From: an uncultured Chloroflexota bacterium
Lineage (GTDB): Bacteria; Chloroflexota; UBA11872; VXNJ01
Length of the DNA: 64,000 nt
Assembly (NCBI GenBank): GCA_913043205.1
Contig: CAJWLF010000001.1
Span: 1 to 64,000, forward strand
Direction of reading: 5' to 3'
Positions 11,607 through 20,753 of the stretch are shown here, piece by piece. The stretch's first letter is position 1. Each line of letters begins with the position of its first letter. The notes beneath the pieces are model-generated. The model saw nothing but the letters and a program-made list of their open reading frames with translations. It made no database searches and had not been told where the DNA came from. The position numbers and the translations under genes were made by a program.

Positions 11607-12443
11607 ATGGCAGTGAAAACATACAAACCAACTTCTCCAGGCCGTAGAGGATATGTATCTGCTAGCTTTGCAGAATTGACGACTGACAAACCGGTCAAGC
11701 GTCTATTGAAAACACGCAAAAGTAAGGCTGGTCGGAACAATCAAGGGAAAATTACTGTTCGCCATCGAGGTGGTGGATCCAAACGGAGATTGCGAACAAT
11801 TGATTGGAAACGTGATAAACATGGTGTTCCGGCGAATGTAGCTACTGTGGAGTATGACCCCAATCGGTCGGCTTATATAGTGCTTCTAAATTATGCGGAT
11901 GGTGAGAAGCGATATGTCATTGCCCCTCAAGGGGTACGTGTTGGAGATGTTCTTTTGTCAGGGCCCAACTCGCCTTTGACCATGGGTAATTCGTTGCCAC
12001 TCAGTAAAATTCCGGATGGGACCCAAGTGCATTGTGTGGAAATGCAGCCCGGCAGAGGGGCTCAGCTCGCGCGAGCTGCTGGAGCTTCATTGCAAGTTAT
12101 GGCGAAAGACAAAGGCTTGGTTACTCTGCGAATGCCCTCTGGTGAAATGCGACTGGTGAATGAGAAATGTATAGCTACTATAGGGGAAGTGGGCAACTCA
12201 GATCATGGTAACCTTTCCCTAGGGAAAGCTGGTCGAAAACGCCGTATGGGAATTCGGCCTACTGTTCGTGGTTCTGCTATGAACCCTAACGATCATCCCC
12301 ATGGAGGGGGTGAGGGTAAGGCTCCGACTGGAGGCCCGCCTAAAACTCCTTGGGGTAAGCCTGCCATGGGATACAAAACTAGGATAGGTGCTAGGCGAAG
12401 TGACAAAATGATTGTCAGGCGCAGAAGTCGCAAGCGAAGATGA
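11607..12443 (+). CDS. rplB: 50S ribosomal protein L2 (uL2)
   Basis: L2, 278 residues, standard length. It is needed for subunit joining and peptidyl-transferase activity. Typical segments: '[20 protein letters not shown]', '[20 protein letters not shown]' (with the conserved His near the active centre) and '[19 protein letters not shown]'. It ends in a basic '[11 protein letters not shown]' tail. ATG 11607 gives the canonical '[14 protein letters not shown]'. The ribosome site is weak, suggesting coupling to rplW. Confidence 0.98.
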   Translation: MAVKTYKPTSPGRRGYVSASFAELTTDKPVKRLLKTRKSKAGRNNQGKITVRHRGGGSKRRLRTIDWKRDKHGVPANVATVEYDPNRSAYIVLLNYADGEKRYVIAPQGVRVGDVLLSGPNSPLTMGNSLPLSKIPDGTQVHCVEMQPGRGAQLARAAGASLQVMAKDKGLVTLRMPSGEMRLVNEKCIATIGEVGNSDHGNLSLGKAGRKRRMGIRPTVRGSAMNPNDHPHGGGEGKAPTGGPPKTPWGKPAMGYKTRIGARRSDKMIVRRRSRKRR

Positions 12444-12484
12444 CTTTTTTTACGGTATACAGCAACTTTAAGGAAGTGTTTTAA

Positions 12485-12757
12485 GTGTCCAGGTCATTAA
12501 AAAAAGGTCCGTACGTTGATGAGCGATTGCTAAAGCGGATCAAAGAATTAGGGAGGGGTGGTGACAAAGTAGTGCTACGGACTTGGAATAGAGCCTCTAC
12601 CATATTCCCTGAAATGGTGGGGCACACGATTGCTGTGCATGATGGTCGTCGTCATGTACCAGTTTATGTGACTGAAAACATGGTGGGGCACAAGTTGGGG
12701 GAGTTTGCCCCGACTCGCGTGTTTCGTGGTCATGTTGGTTCGAGAACTACGGGATGA
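12485..12757 (+). CDS. rpsS: 30S ribosomal protein S19 (uS19)
   Basis: S19, 90 residues, in the 30S head, contacting the B1a inter-subunit bridge. '[19 protein letters not shown]', '[20 protein letters not shown]' and '[15 protein letters not shown]' are hallmark motifs. GTG start at 12485 with 'aaggaag' upstream. Set 41 bases behind rplB. Confidence 0.98.
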   Translation: MSRSLKKGPYVDERLLKRIKELGRGGDKVVLRTWNRASTIFPEMVGHTIAVHDGRRHVPVYVTENMVGHKLGEFAPTRVFRGHVGSRTTG

Positions 12758-12784
12758 TGGTATTGTTTATCAGGAAGGATTTTC

Positions 12785-13123
12785 TTGGAAGTTTTTGCTA
12801 AATCCAAATATCTAAGAGTGGCGCCGATAAAGGCGCGTGCAGTAGGTCGTTCTATAAAAGGATTAGGTGTAGAATCGGCACTTGCCACTTTAGAGTTTTT
12901 GCCTCATCGGAGTGCTCCCATGATCGCAAGGGTGTTGAAGTCTGCTGTCTCAAATGCGGAAAACAATTATGGTTTGGACCCATTGAGACTGTACGTGTCT
13001 CGAATTCACGTCGATGAAGGTCCGCGACTGAAGCGTATGCGGGCGAAGGCACGTGGAAGAGCGGGTTTCTATGTCAGAAGAATGAGCCATGTCACAATTG
13101 TTCTTGATGAAAGGGTTGCCTAA
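12785..13123 (+). CDS. rplV: 50S ribosomal protein L22 (uL22)
   Basis: L22, 112 residues, whose beta-hairpin lines the exit tunnel. Seen: 'KYLRVAPIKARAVGRSIKG', 'LKSAVSNAENNYGLDPLRLYV' and 'RLKRMRAKARGRAGFYVRR'. TTG start at 12785 preceded by 'aggaagga'. The stop overlaps the rpsC start by one base (TAATG). Confidence 0.97.
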   Translation: MEVFAKSKYLRVAPIKARAVGRSIKGLGVESALATLEFLPHRSAPMIARVLKSAVSNAENNYGLDPLRLYVSRIHVDEGPRLKRMRAKARGRAGFYVRRMSHVTIVLDERVA

Positions 13124-13854
13124 TGGGTCGTAAGGTTCACCCTGTAGGTTTCAGGCTTGGCCAGTACCGTCTTTGGGATAGCCATTGGTATGCGGATCGT
13201 GACTATTCTGCTCAAGTGGTAGAAGATTCTAAGATCCGTGATTTCGTTAGAAAATGGTTATTGAATCCGCCTGGGTCTGAAGATCGTCGTCGTGGTGGAA
13301 GAAAATCCTTCAGTGCAGGGGTATCGAGAATAGAAATTCGTCGTGCATCGCATTTAGTGCGAGTTACTGTGCACACATCGCGTCCCGGGATTGTCATTGG
13401 TCGTGGTGGGTCCAATCGTGATGCATTGCAGGCAGCTATGTCGAAAGAATTTAAGAAACGCGTGGCTTTGAATGTGGCTGAGATATCTACAGCAGAACTT
13501 GATGCCTATTTGGTGGCGAGAAATGTAGCGGATCAACTTGAAAGACGAGTTTCATTTAGAAGAGCGATGAAGATGTCGGCAGAGCGGACGATGCGTGCTT
13601 GGGCAGAGGGTGTGAAAATCATGGTTAGTGGCCGCTTGGGGGGGCGAGAAATGGCTAGAACGGAGTTTGAGGTTCGAGGTCGTGTTCCTTTGTCTACGAT
13701 GCGTGCTGACATCGATTTCGGTCAAGCGACAGCCTTTACGAGCTATGGTGCGATCGGCGTTAAGGCTTGGGTGCATCGAGGGGAAAAATCAGACAATAAA
13801 GATTCGTCTGGGTCTGATGAGGAGTCAAATGTGCCTCAGGGAGTGGAGCGTTAG
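13123..13854 (+). CDS. rpsC: 30S ribosomal protein S3 (uS3)
   Basis: S3, 243 residues, forms part of the mRNA entry channel. 'MGRKVHPVGFRLGQYRLWDS' at the start, a KH domain with 'RPGIVIGRGGSNRDALQ' (GxxG loop), and the C-terminal 'GVKIMVSGRLGGREMARTE'. The last ~20 residues are Ser/Asp/Glu-rich and probably disordered. One-base overlap with rplV. Confidence 0.98.
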   Translation: MGRKVHPVGFRLGQYRLWDSHWYADRDYSAQVVEDSKIRDFVRKWLLNPPGSEDRRRGGRKSFSAGVSRIEIRRASHLVRVTVHTSRPGIVIGRGGSNRDALQAAMSKEFKKRVALNVAEISTAELDAYLVARNVADQLERRVSFRRAMKMSAERTMRAWAEGVKIMVSGRLGGREMARTEFEVRGRVPLSTMRADIDFGQATAFTSYGAIGVKAWVHRGEKSDNKDSSGSDEESNVPQGVER

Positions 13855-13857
13855 ACG

Positions 13858-14283
13858 ATGCTGATGCCTAAACGAACAAAATATCAAAAAATGCATAGGG
13901 GACGTATGCGGGGAGTGGCTAGCAGAGGTAATCGGCTGGCACACGGCGATTATGGGTTGCAGGCTGTAAGTCGAGGTTATGTCAATGCTAGGCAAATTGA
14001 GGCAGCACGACGAGTATTGACTCACAATATGCGGCGACAAGGCCGGGTGTGGATTGGGATATTTCCTGACAAGCCGATTACTCGTAAGCCGGTGGAAGTT
14101 CGTATGGGTGGAGGGAAAGGTGCGGTGGATCATTGGGTAGCAATTGTTAAGCCAGGGAGAATGCTATTTGAGATAGCTGGTGTAGAGGATGAAATTGCCC
14201 GAAAGGCTCTGCTACTGGCAATGGACAAATTGTCTGTCCGGACTAGGTTGGTGGTGCGAGAAGAGGAGTCTTTAGTTGGCTAA
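13858..14283 (+). CDS. rplP: 50S ribosomal protein L16 (uL16)
   Basis: L16, 141 residues, near the A-site tRNA elbow. 'MLMPKRTKYQKMHRGRMRG' at the start is the family signature; 'RVWIGIFPDKPITRKPVEVRMG' and 'GGKGAVDHWVAIVKPGRMLFE' follow. ATG 13858 is preferred over ATG 13864 because most homologues begin MLMPKR. It overlaps rpmC by 8 bases. Confidence 0.98.
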   Translation: MLMPKRTKYQKMHRGRMRGVASRGNRLAHGDYGLQAVSRGYVNARQIEAARRVLTHNMRRQGRVWIGIFPDKPITRKPVEVRMGGGKGAVDHWVAIVKPGRMLFEIAGVEDEIARKALLLAMDKLSVRTRLVVREEESLVG

Positions 14284-14497
14284 GGTTGAAGAATATAGAA
14301 GTATGGATCAAGCTCAGCTCGAATCGGCGTTGGATGAGAGGCGCGAAGACCTGTTTAGGTTAAGGCTTCAAATAGCCACTCATCAACTAGATGATAATTC
14401 TCAGATAGGGAAAGCTAGGAAAGACATATCAAGGATATTAACTGTGTTGACGGAAAAGAATATTGCTATCAAGGCAGAGGATGTAGTGGAGGGGTGA
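14276..14497 (+). CDS. rpmC: 50S ribosomal protein L29 (uL29)
   Basis: L29, 73 residues, a two-helix protein at the exit-tunnel rim. 'LESALDERREDLFRLRLQIA', 'THQLDDNSQIGKARKDISRI' is a standard L29 pattern. TTG start inside the end of rplP with 'aagaggag' 7 bases upstream, an 8-base overlap implying coupled translation. Confidence 0.96.
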   Translation: MAKVEEYRSMDQAQLESALDERREDLFRLRLQIATHQLDDNSQIGKARKDISRILTVLTEKNIAIKAEDVVEG

Positions 14498-14505
14498 TTA
14501 GCTAA

Positions 14506-14802
14506 ATGTCGTCACGAAAACGAACAATACAAGGAATAGTTGTGAGTAATGCTACAGACAAAACGATTGTGGTTGAGACGTCCCGGCATGTCCCTCATCG
14601 GCTATATAAAAAGTCGGTGTTGGTGCGAAAGCGACACATGGCACATGATCCGAAAAATGAATGCGCCATTGGCGATGAAGTGGTTCTGACAGAGTCGAGG
14701 CCTCTGAGTGCGCGCAAAAGATGGAGGCTCCATGAGATATTAGTTAAGTCACAAATTCAGCCGGATGAGGAGGCGGCCTCTCTTGATTCAGCAGCAATCT
14801 AG
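14506..14802 (+). CDS. rpsQ: 30S ribosomal protein S17 (uS17)
   Basis: S17, 98 residues, an OB-fold 16S rRNA-binding protein. '[20 protein letters not shown]', '[20 protein letters not shown]' and '[13 protein letters not shown]' are typical. The C-terminus is about 12 residues longer than E. coli S17, and its last 20 bases overlap the likely start of rplN. Confidence 0.97.
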   Translation: MSSRKRTIQGIVVSNATDKTIVVETSRHVPHRLYKKSVLVRKRHMAHDPKNECAIGDEVVLTESRPLSARKRWRLHEILVKSQIQPDEEAASLDSAAI

Positions 14803-15151
14803 AATTAAAGTCGCTGACAATACTGGCGCTCGTGAATTATTGGTGATCAGAGTGTTGGGTGGTACCCGTAGACGTTATGCCGGTGTAGGCGATATGGTAG
14901 TGGGTTCTGTCAAGAATGCAGCGCCAAATAGTCCTGTTCCGAAAGGGAAGGTTGTAAGAGCGGTGGTAGTGCGTGTAGCCAAAGAGTACAAACGTATTGA
15001 CGGGTCGCGAATACGTTTTGATGATAATGCGGCGGTGCTGATTGATCAGGAATCTACTCCTAGTGGAACTAGAATATTTGGCCCTGTTGCAAGGGAATTG
15101 CGTGAATCTAAGTTTGCCAGAGTTGTGTCTTTGGCTCCGGAAGTCATCTAA
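14783..15151 (+). CDS. rplN: 50S ribosomal protein L14 (uL14)
   Basis: L14 at the subunit interface. Starting at TTG 14783 gives (M)[18 protein letters not shown] and 122 residues, exactly the canonical length. AGGAGG lies about 9 bases upstream, within rpsQ. The ORF-track ATG 14765 would add six atypical residues and bury the ribosome site. Conserved: '[19 protein letters not shown]' and '[12 protein letters not shown]'. First gene of the spc block. Confidence 0.97.
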   Translation: MIQQQSRIKVADNTGARELLVIRVLGGTRRRYAGVGDMVVGSVKNAAPNSPVPKGKVVRAVVVRVAKEYKRIDGSRIRFDDNAAVLIDQESTPSGTRIFGPVARELRESKFARVVSLAPEVI

Positions 15152-15154
15152 TGA

Positions 15155-15493
15155 ATGGTGTGCAAATACGTGTCTAGCCAAAGAATAAAAAAAGGGGATA
15201 CCGTCGTTGTTATAGCTGGTAGCGACCGCGGGCTTAAAGGTGAAGTTGTTCAAGTTATGCCGAAGCAGGGACGAGTAGTTGTTGATGGGGTTAACAGTCG
15301 GAAACGGCATCAGCGGCCTAGCGGTCCGGGTCGTCCTTCAGGAATAATTGATATAAATGCCCCTATCCATATATCAAATGTGATGCTGGTAGATCCGGCT
15401 AGCGATAAACCGACGCGTACCGCAAAACGGACGTTAGAAGATGGTCGTAGGGTTCGAGTAGCTAAGGTCAGCGGCGAGGTGGTTGATTCCTAA
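15155..15493 (+). CDS. rplX: 50S ribosomal protein L24 (uL24)
   Basis: L24, 112 residues, an assembly initiator with a KOW motif: 'IKKGDTVVVIAGSDRGLKGE' followed by 'RVVVDGVNSRKRHQRP' and 'APIHISNVMLVDP'. ATG 15155 is used, 3 bases after the rplN stop; GTG 15158 and 15170 are alternatives. The stop overlaps rplE by one base (TAATG). Confidence 0.96.
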   Translation: MVCKYVSSQRIKKGDTVVVIAGSDRGLKGEVVQVMPKQGRVVVDGVNSRKRHQRPSGPGRPSGIIDINAPIHISNVMLVDPASDKPTRTAKRTLEDGRRVRVAKVSGEVVDS

Positions 15494-16041
15494 TGGCTTC
15501 TCGACTTAAGGATCGTTTCATCTCTGATATACGCCCTGCTCTTATGGAAGAACTAGGAATGGTGAACATAATGCAGGTGCCACGGCTAGACAAAGTAGTT
15601 GTCAATATAGGATTAGGAGAGGCTATAGATAACGCAAATGCGCCGGAGGCAGCGGTTAGAGATATCGGGGTAATGACTGGGCAAAGAGCGATGGTAACAA
15701 AAGCTCGAAAATCAATATCAAACTTCAAGATTCGTGAAGGGATGCGGATTGGCGCAGCTGTTACGTTGCGGGGTGATAAGATGTACAACTTCGTCGACAG
15801 ATTATTCTCTATAGCAATACCTCGTGTTAGGGATTTTAGAGGATTGTCTCCCAGATCTTTCGATGGGCGTGGTAATTACTCAGTTGGTTTCGACGAGCAG
15901 TTAATCTTTCCAGAGATTGATTATGGCTCTATAGATAAGATACGTGGGTTTCAGGTAGTCTTTGTGACTTCTGCTGAAACTGATAATGATGCTAGGGCTT
16001 TGTTAGGGGCGCTGGGATGCCCATTCAAAGCGACTAACTGA
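15493..16041 (+). CDS. rplE: 50S ribosomal protein L5 (uL5)
   Basis: L5, 182 residues, binds 5S rRNA and P-site tRNA. Signature 'VPRLDKVVVNIGLGEAIDNA', 'MTGQRAMVTKARKSISNFKIR' and 'FSIAIPRVRDFRGLSPRSFD'. ATG 15493 overlaps the rplX stop. The C-terminus 'ALLGALGCPFKATN' matches the family. Confidence 0.98.
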   Translation: MASRLKDRFISDIRPALMEELGMVNIMQVPRLDKVVVNIGLGEAIDNANAPEAAVRDIGVMTGQRAMVTKARKSISNFKIREGMRIGAAVTLRGDKMYNFVDRLFSIAIPRVRDFRGLSPRSFDGRGNYSVGFDEQLIFPEIDYGSIDKIRGFQVVFVTSAETDNDARALLGALGCPFKATN

Positions 16042-16062
16042 TCTAAGGAAGGTTCAGTTTTA

Positions 16063-16248
16063 TTGGCTAAGAAAAGCAAAATTGAAAAATGGAAACGGAA
16101 GCCTAAGCATCCGGTTCAATTTCATAATAGGTGCGGTATATGCGGAAGGCCTAGGGCCTACATACGAAAGTTCGGTATGTGTCGCATTTGTTTCAGGGCA
16201 CACGCCTTACGTGGAGAAGTCCCCGGTGTCATAAAGGCTAGCTGGTAG
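16063..16248 (+). CDS. rpsN: 30S ribosomal protein S14, zinc-binding type Z
   Basis: Short S14, 61 residues, of the zinc-ribbon (C+) type: Cys24-x2-Cys27 and Cys40-x2-Cys43 in '[20 protein letters not shown]'. This differs from the ~100-residue zinc-free form of proteobacteria and fits Firmicutes, Chloroflexota and Thermus-like lineages. TTG start with 'aaggaagg' upstream, 21 bases after rplE. Confidence 0.97.
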   Translation: MAKKSKIEKWKRKPKHPVQFHNRCGICGRPRAYIRKFGMCRICFRAHALRGEVPGVIKASW

Positions 16249-16256
16249 ATTATCCC

Positions 16257-16682
16257 ATGAGCCGAAAAAGACCTGAGTTACGTTTTACGAGATCTGACCC
16301 ACTAGGCGACCTTTTAGTTCGTCTTCGTAATGCTTCACTGGCTGGCCATACCGATGTGAAGTTACCGCACTCTAAATTGAAATTGGCGCTTGCCGAACTT
16401 CTTACCGATAACGGGTATTTGAGTTCTGTTGAAACAGTCGACAATAGTCCACAAGCGTTGCTCAAACTTACTTTGAAATATGATGCAGAGAGATCTCCGG
16501 CGATTACAGGAGTAAAGCGGGTCAGCAAGCCGGGGTTGCGTATCTATTCTAAGGCAGGTGACATACCTAGAGTAATGGGTGGTGTTGGTGTGTCTGTCGT
16601 GTCAACACCTCAGGGCCTTATGACTGGTAGTGAAGCATATCGAAAGAAGATTGGTGGGGAGGTTTTATGTTTTGTTTGGTGA
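16257..16682 (+). CDS. rpsH: 30S ribosomal protein S8 (uS8)
   Basis: S8, 141 residues, binds helix 21 of 16S rRNA. 'DPLGDLLVRLRNASLAGHTD', 'VKRVSKPGLRIYSKAGDIPR' and the C-terminal 'KKIGGEVLCFVW' are diagnostic. ATG 16257; no clear ribosome site, so translation may be coupled to rpsN 8 bases upstream. Confidence 0.98.
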   Translation: MSRKRPELRFTRSDPLGDLLVRLRNASLAGHTDVKLPHSKLKLALAELLTDNGYLSSVETVDNSPQALLKLTLKYDAERSPAITGVKRVSKPGLRIYSKAGDIPRVMGGVGVSVVSTPQGLMTGSEAYRKKIGGEVLCFVW

Positions 16683-16707
16683 TTAATGTTGATGAAGGGG
16701 TGCTTCC

Positions 16708-17262
16708 ATGTCTCGTGTAGGTAATCAACCTATCTCTTTACCTGATGGGGTTTCCTGGGAAATGAAAGGGCAATTAATCGGTGTCACCGGACCCCTTGGC
16801 TCATTGTCGATGACAGTAGGTTTGGGCATGTCAGTAAAAGAAGACGATGGGAAGATCATTGTAGGTCGGGCAACCGATTCTCGTAGACACCGTGAAATTC
16901 ATGGCCTTACACGTAGTTTGATTGCGAACATGGTTGAGGGTGTGACACGGGGTTTTCAAAAGGTTTTGGATGTGGTGGGTACTGGGTACAGAGTGGAGAA
17001 TCATGCTGACGGAATTGTGATGCAGCTTGGGTTTTCCCACCCTGTCATATTTGCCAATCGTGAAGGAATAGAATTGGTGATTGAAGGGCAAAACCAGGTA
17101 ACAGTTCGTGGTATTGATAAGGAGTTGGTAGGTCGCACAGCTGCTGAGCTGAGATCTCTCCGTCCTCCTGATGCATACAAAGGTAAGGGTGTGCGTTATG
17201 CCGGAGAAACTGTGAGGCTAAAGCCAGGCAAAGCCGCCATAGGTGCGGGAGTTGGTGGATAA
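16708..17262 (+). CDS. rplF: 50S ribosomal protein L6 (uL6)
   Basis: L6, 184 residues, close to the GTPase-factor site. 'MSRVGNQPISLPDGVSW', 'EIHGLTRSLIANMVEGVTRGF' in part, and the C-terminal 'LRPPDAYKGKGVRYAGE' are typical. ATG 16708 follows 'gaagggg'. rplR begins directly after its stop. Confidence 0.98.
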   Translation: MSRVGNQPISLPDGVSWEMKGQLIGVTGPLGSLSMTVGLGMSVKEDDGKIIVGRATDSRRHREIHGLTRSLIANMVEGVTRGFQKVLDVVGTGYRVENHADGIVMQLGFSHPVIFANREGIELVIEGQNQVTVRGIDKELVGRTAAELRSLRPPDAYKGKGVRYAGETVRLKPGKAAIGAGVGG

Positions 17263-17634
17263 ATGATGGCATCTCGGAAAGGAAAAACAACTAGGGCTGC
17301 TCGAAGGGCGGTTCGTCATGCGTCTGTGAGACGAAAAGTTCACGGTACAACAAAGCGTCCTAGGTTGGCAGTGTTTCGTAGTGCGCGTCATATCTATGCT
17401 CAAATAATTGATGATAACGAAGGAACCACGTTGGTTTCAGCTAGTACTTTGGAACCGGGCTTTAGTCGAAGTGGAACTAAGGTGGAACAGGCGAAAATGG
17501 TGGGCGAAATTGTAGCGAAGCGTGCAGCAAAACAGAGTATCAAGGCCGTGGTATTTGACCGTGGAGGGCATCGGTATCATGGGCGCGTGGCAGCTGTGGG
17601 AAACGCAGCGCGTGACGAAGGTTTGGAGCTTTAA
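17263..17634 (+). CDS. rplR: 50S ribosomal protein L18 (uL18)
   Basis: L18, 123 residues, binds 5S rRNA. '[20 protein letters not shown]', '[11 protein letters not shown]' and the C-terminal '[20 protein letters not shown]' 'ARDEGL' are the family pattern. Either ATG 17263 or ATG 17266 can be the start. One-base overlap with rpsE (TAATG). Confidence 0.97.
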   Translation: MMASRKGKTTRAARRAVRHASVRRKVHGTTKRPRLAVFRSARHIYAQIIDDNEGTTLVSASTLEPGFSRSGTKVEQAKMVGEIVAKRAAKQSIKAVVFDRGGHRYHGRVAAVGNAARDEGLEL

Positions 17635-18164
17635 TGATGGCAACTAGGGATATTGCAAGGGCAGGAACAGATGAGAACGCATCTCGATTAGATGAACGGG
17701 TTGTCCGGATCAAACGTGTTGCCAAGGTGGTCAAAGGTGGTCGAACTTTCGGATTTAACGCTCTGGTTGTAGTAGGAGATGGGAATAACCAGGTTGGTGT
17801 TGGTCTCGGTAAGGCACGTGAAGTTGCAGATGCCATACGGAAAGGTCATCAACGTGCTAGAAAAGCAATGATTGAATTTCCAGTGAAAGAGGATGGGACT
17901 ATTCCTCATTATGTTGAAGGGAAATTTGGTGCGTCAAAAGTAGTGCTTCGTCCTGCAGGACCAGGGACTGGGGTTATTGCTGGGGGCGCGGTCCGTGCTG
18001 TTGTAGAGACCGCGGGAATTCAGAATGTGTTGACCAAGGCTTTTGGATCATCGAATGCTTTAAATCTTGCCAAAGCAACTATCGTAGCTCTAGAAAATCT
18101 TAAGGTTCCGCCTGGAACAAAATTACGAACTAGTAAGCCTATTGAAGTTGGGAACGATGCTTGA
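17634..18164 (+). CDS. rpsE: 30S ribosomal protein S5 (uS5)
   Basis: S5, 176 residues, at the mRNA entry and decoding region; contributes to accuracy. '[20 protein letters not shown]', '[19 protein letters not shown]' and '[20 protein letters not shown]' are present. ATG 17634 or 17637 are both possible. Its last 8 bases overlap the probable rpmD start. Confidence 0.98.
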   Translation: MMATRDIARAGTDENASRLDERVVRIKRVAKVVKGGRTFGFNALVVVGDGNNQVGVGLGKAREVADAIRKGHQRARKAMIEFPVKEDGTIPHYVEGKFGASKVVLRPAGPGTGVIAGGAVRAVVETAGIQNVLTKAFGSSNALNLAKATIVALENLKVPPGTKLRTSKPIEVGNDA

Positions 18165-18333
18165 GATAACCTTGATTAAGAGTCCAATTGGATATAATCA
18201 ACGACAAAAACGTACTGTGGAGGCGCTTGGGCTTCGCAAGATAAATCAGACTGTTGTATACCCTGACAATCCGGCTGTGCGAGGTATGGTGCGGGCTGTT
18301 GCACACCTAATCAAGATCGAGAAAGCTGAGTAG
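18157..18333 (+). CDS. rpmD: 50S ribosomal protein L30 (uL30)
   Basis: L30, 58 residues from ATG 18157, giving '[20 protein letters not shown]' and '[20 protein letters not shown]', a normal L30. The ORF-track TTG 18142 would add five residues absent from the family. The start overlaps the end of rpsE. Confidence 0.95.
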   Translation: MLEITLIKSPIGYNQRQKRTVEALGLRKINQTVVYPDNPAVRGMVRAVAHLIKIEKAE

Positions 18334-18337
18334 AGCT

Positions 18338-18832
18338 ATGTCTGAAGGCGAAATCCCAAATCTAAAGATTCATGATTTATTGCGCCTCGCTCCGAAACGA
18401 CAATTACGCCAAAGAGTGGGGCGAGGTTACGGATCAGGATCAGGAAAAACAAGCGGCCGCGGTCAAAAAGGGGCTGGTGCTCGAGCTGGCACAGGCCGTA
18501 GATGGCAGTTTGAAGGGGGGCAGACACCTATTCTTAGGCGCATGCCGAAATTGAGTAGGTTTAGCAATTTTCGATTCAAGAGACGCTATCAAATAGTCAA
18601 CGTTGGGGCTCTGGACGTATTTGCTGATGAGACGATAGTTGATCCTGCATTGCTGATCAAAAAAGGATTGGCCAGTAAAGGACCGGTGAAAATACTCGGT
18701 AATGGCGATCTTTCTCGCAAATTGACGGTCCGGGCATCTAAATTTTCGAAAAGCGCAACATTAAAAATAGAGGCTGCCGGTGGGAATTCTGAAGTTTTAG
18801 AGATCGATCACGCCATCAATCGAGCCGATTGA
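18338..18832 (+). CDS. rplO: 50S ribosomal protein L15 (uL15)
   Basis: L15, 164 residues, a late-assembly protein. The Gly/Arg-rich N-terminal tail 'RVGRGYGSGSGKTSGRGQKG' with 'GWQFEGGQTPILRRMPK'-like 'WQFEGGQTPILRRMPKLSRF' is diagnostic; the C-terminal domain ends 'KIEAAGGNSEVLEI'. ATG 18338, 4 bases after rpmD. Confidence 0.97.
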   Translation: MSEGEIPNLKIHDLLRLAPKRQLRQRVGRGYGSGSGKTSGRGQKGAGARAGTGRRWQFEGGQTPILRRMPKLSRFSNFRFKRRYQIVNVGALDVFADETIVDPALLIKKGLASKGPVKILGNGDLSRKLTVRASKFSKSATLKIEAAGGNSEVLEIDHAINRAD

Positions 18833-18858
18833 TAAATGGAATTCAACGAGATGGATGA

Positions 18859-20139
18859 ATGATTCAGGCCGTCCTCGCCGCACTACAGTTACCAGAATTA
18901 CGGGCGAAAATTGGCTTCACATTAGGCTTGTTATTGGTGTTTCGCGTGGTAGCCCATATCCCGTTACCGGATGTGGACTTGGAGCTGTTACGTCAACGGT
19001 TTGAAGGTGATCAGCTTCTCGGATTTATTAATCTTCTGTCGGGAGGCGCACTAGAGAACTTTTCGGTAGTGGCTTTGGGTGTTTACCCCTACATTACTGC
19101 GATGATTATCATGCAAATTGTCGTTCCCATAATACCTCCCTTGAAAGCTTTATCTCAGGATGGTGGTGAAGCGGGACGCAAGAAAATTAGTCAGATCACT
19201 AGAATGGCTACGATTCCGTTCGCTGTTCTTCAAGGTCTTGGGCAGATCCAATTACTAAGGCAATCGTCCCCGTCACCTATAGATCCTAATTTATCCGTGT
19301 TGGGGCTGATTTCTATGCTGATAATAATGACCGGTGGAACTATGTTTTTGCTATGGATCGGTGAATTGATAACTGAAAAAGGGATTGGTAACGGAGTATC
19401 TATAATTATTCTCGGAGGAATTGTCGCAGGCGTACCAAGGGCTTTAGGTCAGTCTTTGTTTGGCGGTGAGGACTTGATGAGTATTGTTTCTGTTGCAGCG
19501 ATTGGGATAAGTATGGTGGCGGCCATAGTGTTCGTCCAAGAAGCACAAAGACGAATTCCAGTGAGTTACGCTAAGCGGGTACGTGGCAACCGTATGTATG
19601 GTGGGCAGAGCACAAATATTCCGTTGAAGATTAATTCTGCTGGGATGATTCCTTTGATTTTTGCCTTTTCGTTTATGCTGATTCCTAGCACTGTTGCTAG
19701 TTATTTGCAGGTTACTGATGTTGGATGGGTGTCCAGAATTGCAGGTACATTTGTTGACTGGTTTAGTCCGGCTAACTTTGTTTATTGGCTATTCACATTT
19801 GTGTTGGTGGTGGCCTTTACCTACTTCTACACGTTGGTTATGTTTAGTCAGCAAAACTTACCAGAGAACCTTCAAAAGAATGGAGGGTTTATTCCAGGTA
19901 TTCGACCTGGAAAGCCCACAGCGGAATATCTTGGGCGTGTGATGAACAGATTGACTTTGGTGGGAGGGCTTTTCTTGGGCGTAATGGCTGTGGTTCCGTT
20001 TGTTGCCGGGTCTGCAACCGGAGTTACAACAATCGCGTTGAGCAGTACCGGTCTTTTGATTGTGGTCGGTGTTGTATTGGATACGATGAAGCAACTTGAG
20101 GCTCAGCTCATGATGAGAGAATACGACTCATTCCTTTGA
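18859..20139 (+). CDS. secY: Protein translocase subunit SecY
   Basis: Channel subunit of the Sec translocon in the cytoplasmic membrane, 426 residues with ten hydrophobic spans. Family motifs: 'GVYPYITAMIIMQIVVPIIP', 'GIGNGVSIIILGGIVAGVPR', 'YGGQSTNIPLKINSAGMIPL' and 'FIPGIRPGKPTAEYLGRVMN'. ATG 18859 with a 'gagatgg' site. It exports, among others, the VanW/LCP-type envelope proteins encoded later (inference). The stop overlaps the adk start (TGATG). Confidence 0.99.
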   Translation: MIQAVLAALQLPELRAKIGFTLGLLLVFRVVAHIPLPDVDLELLRQRFEGDQLLGFINLLSGGALENFSVVALGVYPYITAMIIMQIVVPIIPPLKALSQDGGEAGRKKISQITRMATIPFAVLQGLGQIQLLRQSSPSPIDPNLSVLGLISMLIIMTGGTMFLLWIGELITEKGIGNGVSIIILGGIVAGVPRALGQSLFGGEDLMSIVSVAAIGISMVAAIVFVQEAQRRIPVSYAKRVRGNRMYGGQSTNIPLKINSAGMIPLIFAFSFMLIPSTVASYLQVTDVGWVSRIAGTFVDWFSPANFVYWLFTFVLVVAFTYFYTLVMFSQQNLPENLQKNGGFIPGIRPGKPTAEYLGRVMNRLTLVGGLFLGVMAVVPFVAGSATGVTTIALSSTGLLIVVGVVLDTMKQLEAQLMMREYDSFL

Positions 20140-20726
20140 TGAACACGGATACTACTGGTCAAATTCACGTTTTATTGGGCCTTCCAGGCTCAGGCAAAGG
20201 TACCCAAGCGACTCGTATTTGTGAAGATGTTGACATTATTCATTTGTCATCGGGGGATATTTTTAGAAGATTTGCTGCAAATTCTCACTCTAATCACCTA
20301 TATAGGCGGATACGAGAACACATAGATTGTGGTGAGCTAGTGCCGAATGATTTAGCATGCAACATTGTGATGCGAGAGATTGAAAGTATCCATCGAGAGG
20401 GAAAAGGCGTGATACTCGATGGGTTTCCTCGAACTTTGAGTCAGGCGGAATTCCTCGACGAGAGACTTTCAGAGAATGATGGTCATATTAGCAGCATAAT
20501 CAATTTGGCTGTGAGTGAAGAAACAAGCTTGGAGCGCATATTGGATCGTGGCAGGCATGACGATTTGCCTGAGATTGCAAAAAAGAGACTGGAGGTGCAT
20601 CTAAGGTTGAGTGATCCAGTTCTCGACTATTACAGGTGCAAGGGCCGACTGGTAGAGGTGGACGGTGATCGTGCTCAAGATGAGGTGAAAACAGATTTAC
20701 TTCGGGTTATGGGGGTCGAAATTTGA
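20139..20726 (+). CDS. adk: Adenylate kinase (short-LID form)
   Basis: Adenylate kinase (ATP + AMP = 2 ADP), 195 residues. P-loop 'GLPGSGKGTQ' (14-23), AMP-binding 'LSSGDIFRR' and 'GVILDGFPRTLSQAEFL', and 'RILDRGRHDD'. The LID is reduced to a few residues after 'ILDRGR', with no zinc-cysteine LID as in Bacillus. ATG 20139 is preferred over TTG 20136. Location behind secY is the usual one, but map, which commonly follows, is absent. Confidence 0.95.
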   Translation: MNTDTTGQIHVLLGLPGSGKGTQATRICEDVDIIHLSSGDIFRRFAANSHSNHLYRRIREHIDCGELVPNDLACNIVMREIESIHREGKGVILDGFPRTLSQAEFLDERLSENDGHISSIINLAVSEETSLERILDRGRHDDLPEIAKKRLEVHLRLSDPVLDYYRCKGRLVEVDGDRAQDEVKTDLLRVMGVEI

Positions 20727-20753
20727 TGCAAATTGAACGAAACGGAGAATTTC

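Noticed and set aside
14837-15310. 157-residue ORF on the - strand
   Set aside because: Antisense to rplN and rplX; no recognisable motif.
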